Source: Indibacter alkaliphilus LW1
GTDB lineage: Bacteria; Bacteroidota; Bacteroidia; Cytophagales; Cyclobacteriaceae
DNA length: 64,000 nt
Direction: 5' to 3'
NCBI RefSeq assembly: GCF_000295935.2
Contig: NZ_ALWO02000014.1
Coordinates: 1 to 64,000 of the forward strand
Positions 1 through 8,521 of this stretch are shown here, piece after piece (the first letter of the stretch is position 1; each line of letters starts with the position of its first letter). The notes beneath the pieces were generated by a model that was given only the letters and a program-made list of their open reading frames with translations, ran no database searches and had not been told where the DNA came from. Position numbers and translations under genes: made by a program.

Positions 1-319
1 AAAAGCAGGCCCCCAGGATTCAGGAAAACTTATAATCAGCTACTACCAAATACGGGATTTGAGTCAGACAAGTAATAGGCAAACTTCAAACTTTGTTCGG
101 CTGTTCAATTGTATAATGAAGGTTGACTGCTTTGCATTCTGACACCACTCCCGACCCCAATCTGCCCTATCGTTGGCAATAACCTACAATATGGTCTCTC
201 AGCTAAAGAAATTAACTAAACACTACTCAGAAATACCAGGGATTACCCGAATTTTTCTAGCAGTTCCTGACCCTGAATAAGTTTGAAGTGATTAAATCTT
301 AAAATGAAGAATAGCTTGA
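1..319. other. non-coding leader, nothing recognised
   Basis: No reading frame of useful length or recognisable protein remnant was seen on either strand, and no RNA gene or clear hairpin terminator. The last part presumably carries the promoter of the LytTR gene that starts at 320, but I could not place a convincing TAnnTTTG box. Confidence 0.4.
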
Positions 320-1003
320 ATGAATAAACTGAATCCATCAATCAAACACCATCTCCTTGTTGGATTACTTTTCTCCCTGTGGGGTTTTCTGTTCATGTTT
401 TTTGTGAGGCCCTTTACTGATGACACAACAGGTTATTATTTTTGGATCAGGTCCAGTATTGGATTCAATTTGGTCGCATTTTTAGGATATGGACTCATAG
501 CTGTTATCCAAAAAGCTATCTATGACAAAGTTAAGACCTGGTCATTTGGCTTGGAGGTTGGCACACTCCTTTTTTTTTACATACTTCATACTACTGCAAC
601 CTTTGTGCTGTACAAGAGTCCGTTTATCGGAGGTGGATACACTTTTCTACAATGGAATACCGAAATCATGATGAGAGCAGCGATTGTAAACTTTACTGCA
701 CTGGCAATTGCCAGAAGCTATCTTATCAAGTTAATTCCTGCTCAGGAAGATGTGCTGACTATAAAGGGAGAAAACAAACTGGATATTTTAAAAATAAAGA
801 AATCAGACTTGATCTGTGTGTCTAATGCGCAGAATTACGTTGAGATTTTTTACATCCAAAACAACACCCTTGATTCCAAGATCATCCGTACCTCTTTAAA
901 GAGCCTCAAAGAAGAATTTGATTTCCTGCTTCAGGTACATCGCTCACACCTTATCAACCCTTCTCATTTCAAGTCTTGGAAAGATTCAAAAACCATTTAC
1001 TAA
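320..1003 (+). CDS. membrane LytTR-type transcriptional regulator, C-terminus cut by an in-frame stop
   Basis: This is a 227-residue protein with about four hydrophobic segments in residues 1-135 and a LytTR DNA-binding domain from about residue 140. The LytTR signature is visible in the NAQNYVEIFY stretch and the FLLQVHRSHLINPSHF stretch. Regulators of this family bind DNA through the LytTR beta-fold and are often membrane-anchored in Bacteroidota. The frame ends at a TAA (1001-1003), right where the last LytTR strands should follow. In the same frame the next codons read TEKELPVSQSFNKELLSS and then TAG at 1058-1060. That is the usual LytTR ending, so the stop probably replaced a sense codon such as TTA (Leu). 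The gene is either freshly broken or carries a sequencing error. The ATG at 320 precedes the first membrane segment. Confidence 0.8.
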   Translation: MNKLNPSIKHHLLVGLLFSLWGFLFMFFVRPFTDDTTGYYFWIRSSIGFNLVAFLGYGLIAVIQKAIYDKVKTWSFGLEVGTLLFFYILHTTATFVLYKSPFIGGGYTFLQWNTEIMMRAAIVNFTALAIARSYLIKLIPAQEDVLTIKGENKLDILKIKKSDLICVSNAQNYVEIFYIQNNTLDSKIIRTSLKSLKEEFDFLLQVHRSHLINPSHFKSWKDSKTIY

Positions 1004-1213
1004 ACTGAAAAAGAGCTTCCTGTTTCCCAATCTTTCAACAAGGAGCTTCTGTCTTCCTAGTTTTTCTGTACCCATTACAGGAGATTAGGAACCATTTTCT
1101 TTTTTACTAAAATCTTTAAACCTAAATAAGGCAATTTCATACCTAATCGCCCCAAAAACACAAATAGACGAGTTTTTCGATTCACTTTTGTTTCAAATCG
1201 AAAAACTAAAACA

Positions 1214-1876
1214 ATGAACAAAATCAGCTTACGAAAAACCTTAATTCCATTGGTCACTTTTGGCATCATATGTTTCATGTACTTTGGGCCCATCAATCGA
1301 ACACCATTTGAAAATATAATTATCTCTTTAATAATCATTGTAGCCAATTGTTTTGAATATAGGGGAAAGCCGTTTTCAGCCCTCGGGTTATACATAGAAA
1401 AATTCAATGCCAAAGACTTGTTGGTTATCGCACCTTTGGTAGCATTTGGGCTATTTATCTTTTATGTAATTGCGTTGGTTCCAGGAATCGAGATGCTCAC
1501 AGGAGTTCCCATTGATTATTCCAGCATGAACCAGTTGAAAGGTGACCTTCCAACCACTATAATCTGGATACTGATTGTGTGGGCTACAGCAGCCTTTGGA
1601 GAAGAAATTATTTTCCGGGGATACCTAATGCGACAGTTCGTGAAATTCTTTGGAGACAGTAAAATCAGCCTTGCGATCAATATCGTACTTATTTCCGGTT
1701 TTTTCGGATACATGCACATGCAGCAAGGGGTTACAGGCCAACTTGTTGCCGGATCTACAGGGGCAATTTTTGCCATAATATTTATCCTGCGCAAATATGA
1801 TTTGTGGTTTATGATTATGGTACATGGCATTTTTAATACCATTGCCTTTTTCAGTATATATTTAGGTTTGGCCTAG
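1214..1876 (+). CDS. CPBP family intramembrane metalloprotease
   Basis: This 220-residue polytopic membrane protein has the CPBP (Abi, CAAX-protease-like) motifs: GEEIIFRGYL with E130, E131 and R135, a histidine at H168 in GYMHMQQG, and HGIFNT at 204-209. These residues are the expected metal ligands and catalytic glutamate. Family members cleave prenylated or membrane peptides; in bacteria the substrate is usually unknown. Length and motif order are normal for the family, so the gene looks intact. It is monocistronic: the upstream LytTR gene ends 150-210 bases away and the next gene is on the other strand. Family assignment is firm, substrate unknown. Confidence 0.88.
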   Translation: MNKISLRKTLIPLVTFGIICFMYFGPINRTPFENIIISLIIIVANCFEYRGKPFSALGLYIEKFNAKDLLVIAPLVAFGLFIFYVIALVPGIEMLTGVPIDYSSMNQLKGDLPTTIIWILIVWATAAFGEEIIFRGYLMRQFVKFFGDSKISLAINIVLISGFFGYMHMQQGVTGQLVAGSTGAIFAIIFILRKYDLWFMIMVHGIFNTIAFFSIYLGLA

Positions 1877-2120
1877 GTTTGATTGGAGTCCTTATTTTAA
1901 ATCTAGCTTGATTTTTTATGGATGCTATCAAACACTCAGTGGTTTGAGCTTCTCCCTTGGTTTCTAAATGACAGCAGAATCACCATGTAATATAAGACCA
2001 TTCACATTATCATTTTAACCAAGCTTTGTGCACTTATCCTGATTGGGCTACCTTTGGTAATGACAAGAAGACATTTTCATTAAAAAATTGATACTTTTTC
2101 TCTGTTAATTTGATACTTTG

Positions 2121-2148
2121 AAAAAAAGGCCTGCTTCTCAGCAGGCCT
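2121..2148 (-). terminator. hairpin terminator of the small lipoprotein gene
   Basis: AGGCCTGC (2127-2134) pairs perfectly with GCAGGCCT (2141-2148) around a 6-base loop. On the minus strand the stem is followed by a run of seven T. It lies 16 bases past the lipoprotein stop codon. Confidence 0.85.
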
Positions 2149-2163
2149 GAAATTTCACTGATT

Positions 2164-2355
2164 TCAGCTGATAGAATCCAATTCCGTTGGCAGAACTTCT
2201 ACCTCTACTGAGTCTCCCTCATCAAAAGTCCCTTCAGACAAAGGAACCTGTTCAGTTTGCTCTGGTTCAACCAGAGTATCTTCTGTGGTTTTGTTTCCAC
2301 ATGATGCCAACACTGCCATTCCGGCAACTAGCATTAAGACAAGCATTTTTTTCAT
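2164..2355 (-). CDS. small acidic lipoprotein
   Basis: A 63-residue protein. The ATG at 2355 is chosen because it starts a classic short lipoprotein signal (MKKMLVLMLVAGMAVLASC) with the lipobox cysteine at residue 19. A longer frame to 2400 would put a non-signal tail in front. After the cysteine the protein is low-complexity and rich in E, T and D, typical of small outer-membrane-tethered lipoproteins of Bacteroidota. No domain recognised and no function can be given. It is a single-gene unit with its own terminator. Confidence 0.7.
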   Translation of the reverse strand: MKKMLVLMLVAGMAVLASCGNKTTEDTLVEPEQTEQVPLSEGTFDEGDSVEVEVLPTELDSIS

Positions 2356-2605
2356 TTTCAATTGGTTTAATTTCCTTCCCGGACAAAATAAATATTTCAA
2401 AATGTGTGCTAACTTTTTAAAAGTTCAGAGTTTTATACTGATGATTTTTGAAAATATTTTTTCTATTTCCAGGAAGGTGAGCGTGGCCAAAGCCACCCAG
2501 GTTTCTGTAAGAAGGAAAATTTCCATAGCAATCTAAATCTTATATATTTTTTGAGAGGTTTTAAAACAAAGGGGTATCAACTATCCCCCTGTCAAATTTA
2601 AGAAC

Positions 2606-2659
2606 TGTATCCATTTCGATATTAGATTCCAGAAAATCCGATCGAATGAACTGGATACA
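2606..2659 (-). terminator. long imperfect hairpin downstream of a membrane protein gene
   Basis: TGTATCC (2606-2612) pairs with GGATACA (2653-2659) and TTCGAT (2615-2620) with ATCGAA (2641-2646), giving an imperfect stem with a 20-base loop. It starts five bases past the stop of the minus-strand gene ending at 2664. There is no clean T-run, so terminator is an inference. The rest of the gap 2356-2605 shows nothing recognisable. Confidence 0.35.
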
Positions 2660-2663
2660 AAAT

Positions 2664-3194
2664 TTAAACTACTGCCAACAAAGGATTACTATTTCTTCCC
2701 CTGTTCTTTTTGAGAACTGAATTGACTTGGTCTCGCCATTTTTTAACCAAGACTGTTTCACCCAAAAGGTCAGAGTACTTCTCTCCATCATAAAACTCAA
2801 GCATATACCTGACATTCCCTGAGGCATCTATAAGCTCCAGAATCAACAGGTCAATGATCTTTCGCTTTGGTTCCTTTTCCCCAAGGATCCTAAATGATTC
2901 ACTGATTTTAGCATAATTGATATCTTTCAGGTCAATCAGTTGATTGCTGAACTGATCAGAGCCTTTTGCATAGACCAACTTCATTTGGGAAGAGTCTATA
3001 CCCACATAATAGAAGTTTCTCCAAAAATCAAAGTCATTGATCTGGAGTTTGTTTTCTTCAAGAAATCTATTGAGCTCAGATGCTTTTCTAAGCTTCGTTT
3101 TTTTCACCCTCAAATATTGGATATAGAAGGGGGCGAGGAATGCCATTATTGCAGCAATAGCAATCAGCATGGAGGGAATATCTATTTCAAACAT
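2664..3194 (-). CDS. hypothetical single-pass membrane protein
   Basis: A 176-residue protein that begins MFEIDIPSM at an ATG. The longer frame to 3209 would need a TTG. One membrane segment (about residues 8-27, IAAIMAFLAPFYIQY) is followed by a basic stretch RVKKTKLRK, suggesting the C-terminal 145 residues are cytoplasmic. No family recognised. It lies directly downstream of another minus-strand frame (3256-3843), so the two may be co-transcribed. Codon usage and charge pattern look like a real protein. Confidence 0.6.
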   Translation of the reverse strand: MFEIDIPSMLIAIAAIMAFLAPFYIQYLRVKKTKLRKASELNRFLEENKLQINDFDFWRNFYYVGIDSSQMKLVYAKGSDQFSNQLIDLKDINYAKISESFRILGEKEPKRKIIDLLILELIDASGNVRYMLEFYDGEKYSDLLGETVLVKKWRDQVNSVLKKNRGRNSNPLLAVV

Positions 3195-3255
3195 GATATT
3201 AGAAGTCAATGGACAGCCATTAACAGCTGTCTGGTTAGAATTTGTAAATTGGAAT

Positions 3256-3843
3256 TCAGTCAGAATACGTGTTTCTGACTTTAAAAATCACCCTCCTATT
3301 AAGAGGGAATTCCATGCTACCAAAAGAATGACTTGGAAATTTGAGTTCTCTGATGCCAAAAACAACGAAAACATGAGACCCAATACCTAAGCGGCATTTG
3401 ATAAAAGTTGCCAAACAGTTTGCATATGCAGTAAAAGCATCAATGGAATGGCTTTCACTTGAATACTCTTTCTTTGAAGGCACAGAAGTCAGATCTGTAC
3501 CGGCAACTGTACTATAGCCATCAAAATTCTCCCAGAAAGAAATAGAAGAAATCTTTTGTTTAGTTTCAGTACCGGTAAATTCAATTGATTGGTTTGTGAG
3601 GGGAAAAACCAATCCCAGGCCTATAAAATATAGCGCCATGGAAAGCCCAAACAATTGTCTTAAAAGTAATGTCATTTTCGGTGAAGAACTTATCAACTGA
3701 ATTACAAAACTAATACCAAGATTTAACAAAAATACAGCCCTCAAAAAATAAAGTTTCGTGCCAGTGAATCCAAGTTCTAATTGTTGTTGGATTGATATTC
3801 TTAATGTGTCAGGAATCGTTTTTTTGGATAAAGTTAGGTTCAT
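3256..3843 (-). CDS. doubtful hypothetical membrane protein, possibly degraded
   Basis: An open frame of about 195 residues from the ATG at 3843 (a TTG at 3891 could extend it). It has two hydrophobic segments (FLLNLGISFVIQLI and LFGLSMALYFIGLGLVF), then a polar region, then another hydrophobic patch. No family recognised and the C-terminal third has an odd composition. It is kept because no plus-strand frame explains the region and it precedes a plausible gene on the same strand. It could also be a decayed gene. Confidence 0.35.
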   Translation of the reverse strand: MNLTLSKKTIPDTLRISIQQQLELGFTGTKLYFLRAVFLLNLGISFVIQLISSSPKMTLLLRQLFGLSMALYFIGLGLVFPLTNQSIEFTGTETKQKISSISFWENFDGYSTVAGTDLTSVPSKKEYSSESHSIDAFTAYANCLATFIKCRLGIGSHVFVVFGIRELKFPSHSFGSMEFPLNRRVIFKVRNTYSD

Positions 3844-4119
3844 CAAAGTGAGGCTTACTGCAACTGTATTAAGAGCATTTAAATTTTTCAAAAGTCCTTG
3901 GGTCCACTTTTAAGCTGGATCACTTGGATAAAGATGTGGTGAAAAAAAATTTAAACACAAAAGGAATGGCTATCATGAAAAATCTTTTATATGAAGGGTA
4001 TTCTATCAAATTAGTTTCCAGTGCAGGGTCTGGATAATAACAAAGCTTGAAAAATGTTAAATTGTAAAGGATAATCTTGTAGGTGCAATAGTTTGATTTA
4101 CAGCTTAATTGTATAAGAC

Positions 4120-4650
4120 ATGCTTTTAAAGAAGTACACTTCAACTTGGATCAAAGATTTTGAAATGATCAAGGGGGAAATCGAAAATGGGCTTTTGGGT
4201 ATGGATTTCACCATTGAACACGTTGGTAGTACTTCTGTTCCGGAATTGGATGCAAAACCGATAATCGATATTGACATTGTTTTTTTCAATCGTCAAGACT
4301 TTGAGGTCATAAAATACCTGCTCGAAAAATTAGGTTATTATCATAATGGAAATCAAGGTATCGAAAACAGGGAAGTATTTAAAAGATACGGTCAATCAAC
4401 AAATAACATATTAGACTCAATTGCACATCACCTTTATGTTTGTCCTAAGGACAGCAAAGCATTGGAAAGACATATTTTATCAAGAAACTATCTTAGAAAG
4501 AATGAGTGGGCCAGGATAAAATATCAGGAAATGAAATATGAAATTGCTCTAACAGCCAATCAGGACAGAAAAAAATATGCTGAACTGAAGGAACAGAACA
4601 TAAATGTTTTCATTGATTCAATTGTAGAAAAAGAAAAATCATCATTATAA
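4120..4650 (+). CDS. GrpB family (UPF0157) nucleotidyltransferase-fold protein
   Basis: This 176-residue protein carries the GrpB hallmark EHVGSTSVPELDAKPIIDID (residues about 28-47), where the GST and the two aspartates match the nucleotidyltransferase active-site pattern. Length is normal for the family. GrpB proteins are predicted nucleotidyltransferases with no well-established physiological role; some occur fused to dephospho-CoA kinase. The ATG at 4120 is the first in frame. It appears to stand alone ahead of the sigma-factor pair. The family call is solid, the function is not known. Confidence 0.85.
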   Translation: MLLKKYTSTWIKDFEMIKGEIENGLLGMDFTIEHVGSTSVPELDAKPIIDIDIVFFNRQDFEVIKYLLEKLGYYHNGNQGIENREVFKRYGQSTNNILDSIAHHLYVCPKDSKALERHILSRNYLRKNEWARIKYQEMKYEIALTANQDRKKYAELKEQNINVFIDSIVEKEKSSL

Positions 4651-4751
4651 AGTACATCTGATCTCTACCATATGTCCTGCAGTAAAAAAATGCTACATCT
4701 CTGTGATTTTTGGGGAACTTCATACACTAATTGTTTGAAATTAGATTTTCG

Positions 4752-5243
4752 ATGGAAAAAAAAGACCGATTCTTTCAGATAGTAAAACAAAATGAGGGAC
4801 TGATTTTTAAAGTAGCGATGCTTTATACTTATAATCCTCAGGATAGAGAGGACCTGTATCAGGAAATAGTCTTTCAGCTTTGGAAGTCCTTTGACTCTTT
4901 CAGTGAAAAATCCAAGCTAAGCACTTGGATGTACAGAGTGGCCATGAACACTGCTATTTATAACCTGAAAAGCACCAAAAAACAAGTTAACACTGTCCCT
5001 CTCGAATTGGTAACCATGGGCCACGCCGATGTATCAGACAAGCTTGAAGAGGAAAGATTGAAGCTGCTTTATGAGCATATCCAACTCCTTAACCTGCTGG
5101 AAAAAGGGATAATCCTTCTTTTTTTGGAGGGAAAAAGTCATCAGGAAATTGCAGAAATCATTGGTATTACGACCAGTAATGTTGGAACCAAAATATCGCG
5201 AATCAAAGAAAAATTGAAATCAACAATCACTAAAGCAAACTAA
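4752..5243 (+). CDS. sigma-70 family (ECF-like) RNA polymerase sigma factor
   Basis: A 163-residue ECF-type sigma factor. Region 2 is seen in DREDLYQEIVFQLWKSF, where the acidic/aromatic core contacts RNA polymerase and the -10 element. Region 4 is a helix-turn-helix, GKSHQEIAEIIGITTSNVGT (about residues 127-146), for -35 recognition. The ATG at 4752 (MEKKDRF) is preferred over an upstream TTG at 4731. The stop is two bases before the start of the next gene, so the two form an operon. That gene encodes a membrane protein probably acting as its partner or anti-sigma factor. Signal and regulon cannot be read from the sequence. Confidence 0.85.
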   Translation: MEKKDRFFQIVKQNEGLIFKVAMLYTYNPQDREDLYQEIVFQLWKSFDSFSEKSKLSTWMYRVAMNTAIYNLKSTKKQVNTVPLELVTMGHADVSDKLEEERLKLLYEHIQLLNLLEKGIILLFLEGKSHQEIAEIIGITTSNVGTKISRIKEKLKSTITKAN

Positions 5244-5245
5244 TC

Positions 5246-5848
5246 ATGGAACTGGAAGAAATGAAGAATACCTGGCAAGAAATGAGTAAGAGATTGGAAA
5301 AACAGGAAATTCTAACAAATCGACTTATAGAAAACATTACCAAGGAAAAATATAAAAGCAAATTTAGCAAATTGATGACTTACGAATTGATAGGTGCTTT
5401 AATATGTTTTTCCAGCGCAGTATTCATTGCGATTAATTTTGAAAAGTTGGAAACCTGGTATTTGATGTCATTTGGTCTGATTACCATTATTTCTTTGCTG
5501 GTACTCCCCTTGTTGACATTAAGCAAACTAAATTCCTTGAAAAAGTTAAACATTGCCATAAGTAGCCATGCAGAGGTGTTGATTGAATTCCATAAAGCAA
5601 AAAAAGCAATATTAGATAATCAAAAAGTAACGCTTTATTTAAGCATCCTACTGGCAGCAATAATTTTACCAGTCACATCGAAAATCTTTAAGGATAATGA
5701 CCTTTTTCATGCTGAGCACATCACAAACCTTTGGCTCTATATCCCAGTACTTTTTGTCTTTCTATTTTTTCTCTCAAGATGGGTATTCAAAGGCTATAAA
5801 AGTGCTACAAATTCAGCAGAACAGGTATTAAATGAAATAGACTCATAA
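5246..5848 (+). CDS. membrane protein linked to the sigma factor, possible anti-sigma factor
   Basis: A 200-residue protein beginning with a charged, coiled-coil-like N-terminus (about residues 1-45), then two hydrophobic hairpins near residues 48-90 and 130-182. The start lies two bases after the sigma-factor stop, a translational-coupling distance. Bacteroidota ECF genes are often followed by a membrane protein of this kind, which holds or modulates the sigma factor. I see no zinc-binding HxxxCxxC anti-sigma motif, so anti-sigma activity is an inference from position only. Confidence 0.6.
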   Translation: MELEEMKNTWQEMSKRLEKQEILTNRLIENITKEKYKSKFSKLMTYELIGALICFSSAVFIAINFEKLETWYLMSFGLITIISLLVLPLLTLSKLNSLKKLNIAISSHAEVLIEFHKAKKAILDNQKVTLYLSILLAAIILPVTSKIFKDNDLFHAEHITNLWLYIPVLFVFLFFLSRWVFKGYKSATNSAEQVLNEIDS

Positions 5849-5996
5849 CCTTAGAAGGTATTGCCTGACAATACCAAAATTCCAAGCAAGGAGGAAATCC
5901 CTTCGGATATCAAATACTAATAATTTAACCAGAAACGAATTCTAATTCAACAAAAAATAGCTGTAACAGGATAGGTACGCCTTAAAAAATTGAATT

Positions 5997-7391
5997 ATGA
6001 AAAAAATATTAACCATTATAATCTTTCTACTGATTGCTCCTTTAGGGTTTTCGCAGGAAATTGAGGGGATTTGGAACAGTACTCTTGAAGTCCAACCGGG
6101 CAGAAAACTTCTATTTGTATTCCAAATCACCAAAATAGCCAACAAGCTTGAATCTGAAATTGACATCCCAAGTCAAGGAGTAAAAGGTATCAGAACATCA
6201 AAAACAATTTTTGAAGATGGACAGCTTTTTATTGATGCTTCAAATATAGGATTTAAATACAGTGGAACATGGAATACTGCTACAGGTAATATAGAAGGCA
6301 CTTTCCAAGAAGGTGTCAATAAAGTGCCATTAGGCCTTACAAAGGAAGTATTGGAAGAAATTAAACTGAACAGACCCCAAGAACCGACCCTTCCCTACCC
6401 CTACTTAGAAGAAGAGGTCAAATTTGAAAACCTTGAAGCTAAAATTACTCTTGCAGGCACTTTGACACTTCCTAACCTATCGGGTAAGAAACCTCCAGTA
6501 GTTATATTGATTTCTGGAAGTGGTCCTCAAGATAGAAATCAATCCTTTCAAAGTCATCGAACTTTTTTGGTACTTGCTGATCACCTTACAAAAATGGGGA
6601 TTTCCGTCTTGCGTTTTGATGACCGGGGCTTTGGCGAGTCTACGGGAAATTTTGCTGAAAGTAACACTGCTGATTTTGCAACGGATGTATTGAGTGCCAT
6701 TGATTTTCTAAAACGCAGATCTGATATAGACGTCAATAAACTTGGATTGGTGGGACATAGCGAAGGCGCCATTATTGCCCCGATGGTAGCTAATCAATCG
6801 AAAGATGTAAACTTCATTGTAATGCTGGGAGGAACAGGAACAGCCGGCAAAGAGGTATCTCTAAGACAGGCAATTGATAGTCGAAACTTCCCTATTGCAG
6901 ATGAGAAACAATATAAAACCTATGTAAAAGAGGCGATAGATATAGCATCCTCCGAAAGGGAGACAGACATTGTTAGAAGAGAGCTGAAAACATATTATCA
7001 AAATTCAGATTTACTAGCTTCACTTCTTCCACCCAATGTGGATCGTGAAGAATTCATTGAAACCCTTGTGGCGGCAAGAACCACCCCTTGGGTAAGATAT
7101 TTTTACAATTACAACCCTGTTACAGAAATCAAAAAAATTAAAGTTCCAGCACTTGCCTTGTATGGAAGTAATGATACTCAGGTTCCTCCAAAATATCATT
7201 TGCAGCCAGTAAAAGAATCCTTGGCTTTAAGTGAATCAAAAAATTATGAGGTTGTTTTGATTGAAGGTCTGAATCATTTATTTCAGGAAAGTAAATCGGG
7301 GCTTATCTCGGAGTATTCACAAATTGAGCAGACATTTGCCCCGGTAGCCCTGGAAAAAATCAGTTCTTGGATTCTAAAACAAACCAAATAG
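5997..7391 (+). CDS. secreted alpha/beta hydrolase
   Basis: A 464-residue protein with a cleavable signal peptide (MKKILTIIIFLLIAPLGFSQ). An N-terminal beta-rich region spans about 21-130, followed by an alpha/beta-hydrolase domain. The oxyanion region shows as SGSGPQDRNQ, the nucleophile elbow as GHSEGA, and the C-terminal catalytic pair as GSNDTQVP (Asp) and GLNHLF (His). This is the family of esterase/prolyl-oligopeptidase-like hydrolases common in Bacteroidota periplasm; substrate not predictable. The frame overlaps the extended frame of the next gene, but the likely cupin start at 7400 lies nine bases past this stop, so the two may be co-transcribed. Confidence 0.85.
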   Translation: MKKILTIIIFLLIAPLGFSQEIEGIWNSTLEVQPGRKLLFVFQITKIANKLESEIDIPSQGVKGIRTSKTIFEDGQLFIDASNIGFKYSGTWNTATGNIEGTFQEGVNKVPLGLTKEVLEEIKLNRPQEPTLPYPYLEEEVKFENLEAKITLAGTLTLPNLSGKKPPVVILISGSGPQDRNQSFQSHRTFLVLADHLTKMGISVLRFDDRGFGESTGNFAESNTADFATDVLSAIDFLKRRSDIDVNKLGLVGHSEGAIIAPMVANQSKDVNFIVMLGGTGTAGKEVSLRQAIDSRNFPIADEKQYKTYVKEAIDIASSERETDIVRRELKTYYQNSDLLASLLPPNVDREEFIETLVAARTTPWVRYFYNYNPVTEIKKIKVPALALYGSNDTQVPPKYHLQPVKESLALSESKNYEVVLIEGLNHLFQESKSGLISEYSQIEQTFAPVALEKISSWILKQTK

Positions 7392-7399
7392 AAAATATC

Positions 7400-7762
7400 A
7401 TGAAGATTAACCTGGAAGAAAAATTCACTAAAATAAATAACCACTGGCACCCTTATATCATCGGAGAGTTGAATGAAAACTTCGTAAAACTAGCCAAGCT
7501 TAAAGGAGACCTGGTCTGGCATAGCCACCAGGAAGAAGATGAGATGTTTGTGGTCGTCACAGGCACCTTAATGATGGATTTTAGAGATGGAAAAACCATC
7601 ACCACCAAACCAGGAGAGATATTGATTGTTCCAAAAGGAGTAAAACACAGGCCTTGGACCAATGGTGAAGAAGTGCAAGTAATGCTAGTCGAGCCTAAAA
7701 CCACCAAACATACCGGAGATCTAAAAGTGCCGCAAACTGTGGACAAACAGGAGTGGATATAG
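7400..7762 (+). CDS. cupin domain protein
   Basis: A 120-residue single-domain cupin. Motif 1 is seen as WHSHQEEDEMFVVVTG (metal-binding His, His, Glu) and motif 2 as PGEILIVPKGVKHRPW with the second-motif His. The ATG at 7400 (MKINLEEKF) is preferred; an upstream start at 7367 would overlap the hydrolase. Small cupins of this type bind a divalent metal and act as isomerases, dioxygenases or sensors; nothing here narrows it. It is probably the second gene of an operon with the secreted hydrolase. Confidence 0.85.
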   Translation: MKINLEEKFTKINNHWHPYIIGELNENFVKLAKLKGDLVWHSHQEEDEMFVVVTGTLMMDFRDGKTITTKPGEILIVPKGVKHRPWTNGEEVQVMLVEPKTTKHTGDLKVPQTVDKQEWI

Positions 7763-7829
7763 CAACACCCATCATTATATCAAAAGCAAAATCAAGAAAA
7801 AGACAAACCATCTTAGAGGGTGTCTTTGA

Positions 7830-8048
7830 AAAGCCCCTGTAAAGGGCGTCAAACAAACAGAAGAATGACAATCGGAGGTGTTATCAATCATTCAGGCTGA
7901 GCCCCGAATTTCGATTCGTAAGATGGCCGAGAGACTTCGATTAAACAATTCTACGGTGGTCTAGCACATTGATTCTCGGAAAGAAAAAGGATTTTTGGAA
8001 AGGATCGGAAAAACACGGGGTTATTGAAAAATTAATGTCAAGGAATGA
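7830..8048 (+). pseudogene. decayed C-terminal winged-helix domain of a larger ATP-binding/AlbA-type protein
   Basis: One frame reads GVKQTEE, stop, then SEVLSIIQAEPRISIRKMA, ERLRLNNSTVV, stop, HIDSRKEKGFLERIGKTRGY, stop, KINVKE. This matches the C-terminal winged helix of bacterial AlbA/Schlafen-type ATP-binding proteins, where the motif normally runs without interruption. In-frame stops are at 7866 (TGA), 7962 (TAG, where Lys is usual) and 8025 (TGA, where Trp is usual). The rest of the gene is gone. A short open frame (8035-8136) overlaps the end in another register and may be more of the same debris. Family naming is from memory and moderately sure; decay is plainly visible. Confidence 0.6.
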
Positions 8049-8204
8049 TTTGAGTTCGGAAGAAATCAAATCATTCTCTAAAGAAATACTCAAAAAGTTC
8101 GGAGAAAATCAGAACGAGGGTAAATTTTCCCTTTAATTACTCTCGTTCCAATCTCAAGAGTAAACGTGACTCTTGAAGAGCGGTTTAAACCCATTAAGCT
8201 AAAC

Positions 8205-8302
8205 TATATTTAAAAACATATAAAATTAGAACCAAAGTATAAATTATATTTTTTTACATATAATTAACTATATTTGAATCATATTGTATTCAAAAGCATA
8301 TA
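8205..8302 (+). promoter_or_regulatory. three HipB-type operators at 40-bp spacing
   Basis: Three sites have the geometry TATAT-N8-ATATA: 8205-8222, 8245-8262 and 8285-8302 (the last begins TGTAT). They start exactly 40 bases apart and the last touches the hipB start codon. The known E. coli HipB operator is TATCC-N8-GGATA, so arm length and the 8-base spacer agree while the inner bases differ. A TAnnTTTG-like box (TATATTTG, 8269-8276) sits between the second and third site. Autoregulation by the HipB-like protein is inferred. Confidence 0.65.
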
Positions 8303-8521
8303 ATGAAAAGACTTGCAGACTTTGTAAAGGAACATAGAAAGGAAACAGGAATGACTCAAGAGGAGTTTGCTGACCGCTGTGGTGTGGCCTTGACAGTAAT
8401 CAGAAAGATAGAACAAGGCAAAACTAACCTTAACCTGGATAAAGTTAATCTGGTACTCCAGATGTTTGGTCACGAGCTGGCTCCAGTAAACAGTAAAACT
8501 TTAAATGATGAGGCAAGCTGA
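8303..8521 (+). CDS. hipB: HipB-like XRE antitoxin/repressor
   Basis: A 72-residue XRE-family DNA-binding protein. The helix-turn-helix lies in about residues 19-40 (MTQEEFADRCGVALTVIRKI) and the family-typical GKTNL follows. Size and sequence fit HipB/y4mF antitoxins, which neutralise HipA kinases and repress their own operon. The stop overlaps the start of a hipA remnant by 14 bases, the usual hipBA arrangement. The toxin is destroyed, so this is an orphan antitoxin, yet its frame and upstream operators remain clean. It might act as a solo regulator or an anti-addiction factor against related HipA toxins; that is speculation. Confidence 0.85.
   Translation: MKRLADFVKEHRKETGMTQEEFADRCGVALTVIRKIEQGKTNLNLDKVNLVLQMFGHELAPVNSKTLNDEAS

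Noticed and set aside
8269-8276. fourth HipB operator overlapping the -7-like box
   Set aside because: TATAT is followed by a 7-base spacer and an incomplete right arm, so it does not fit the geometry of the other three.
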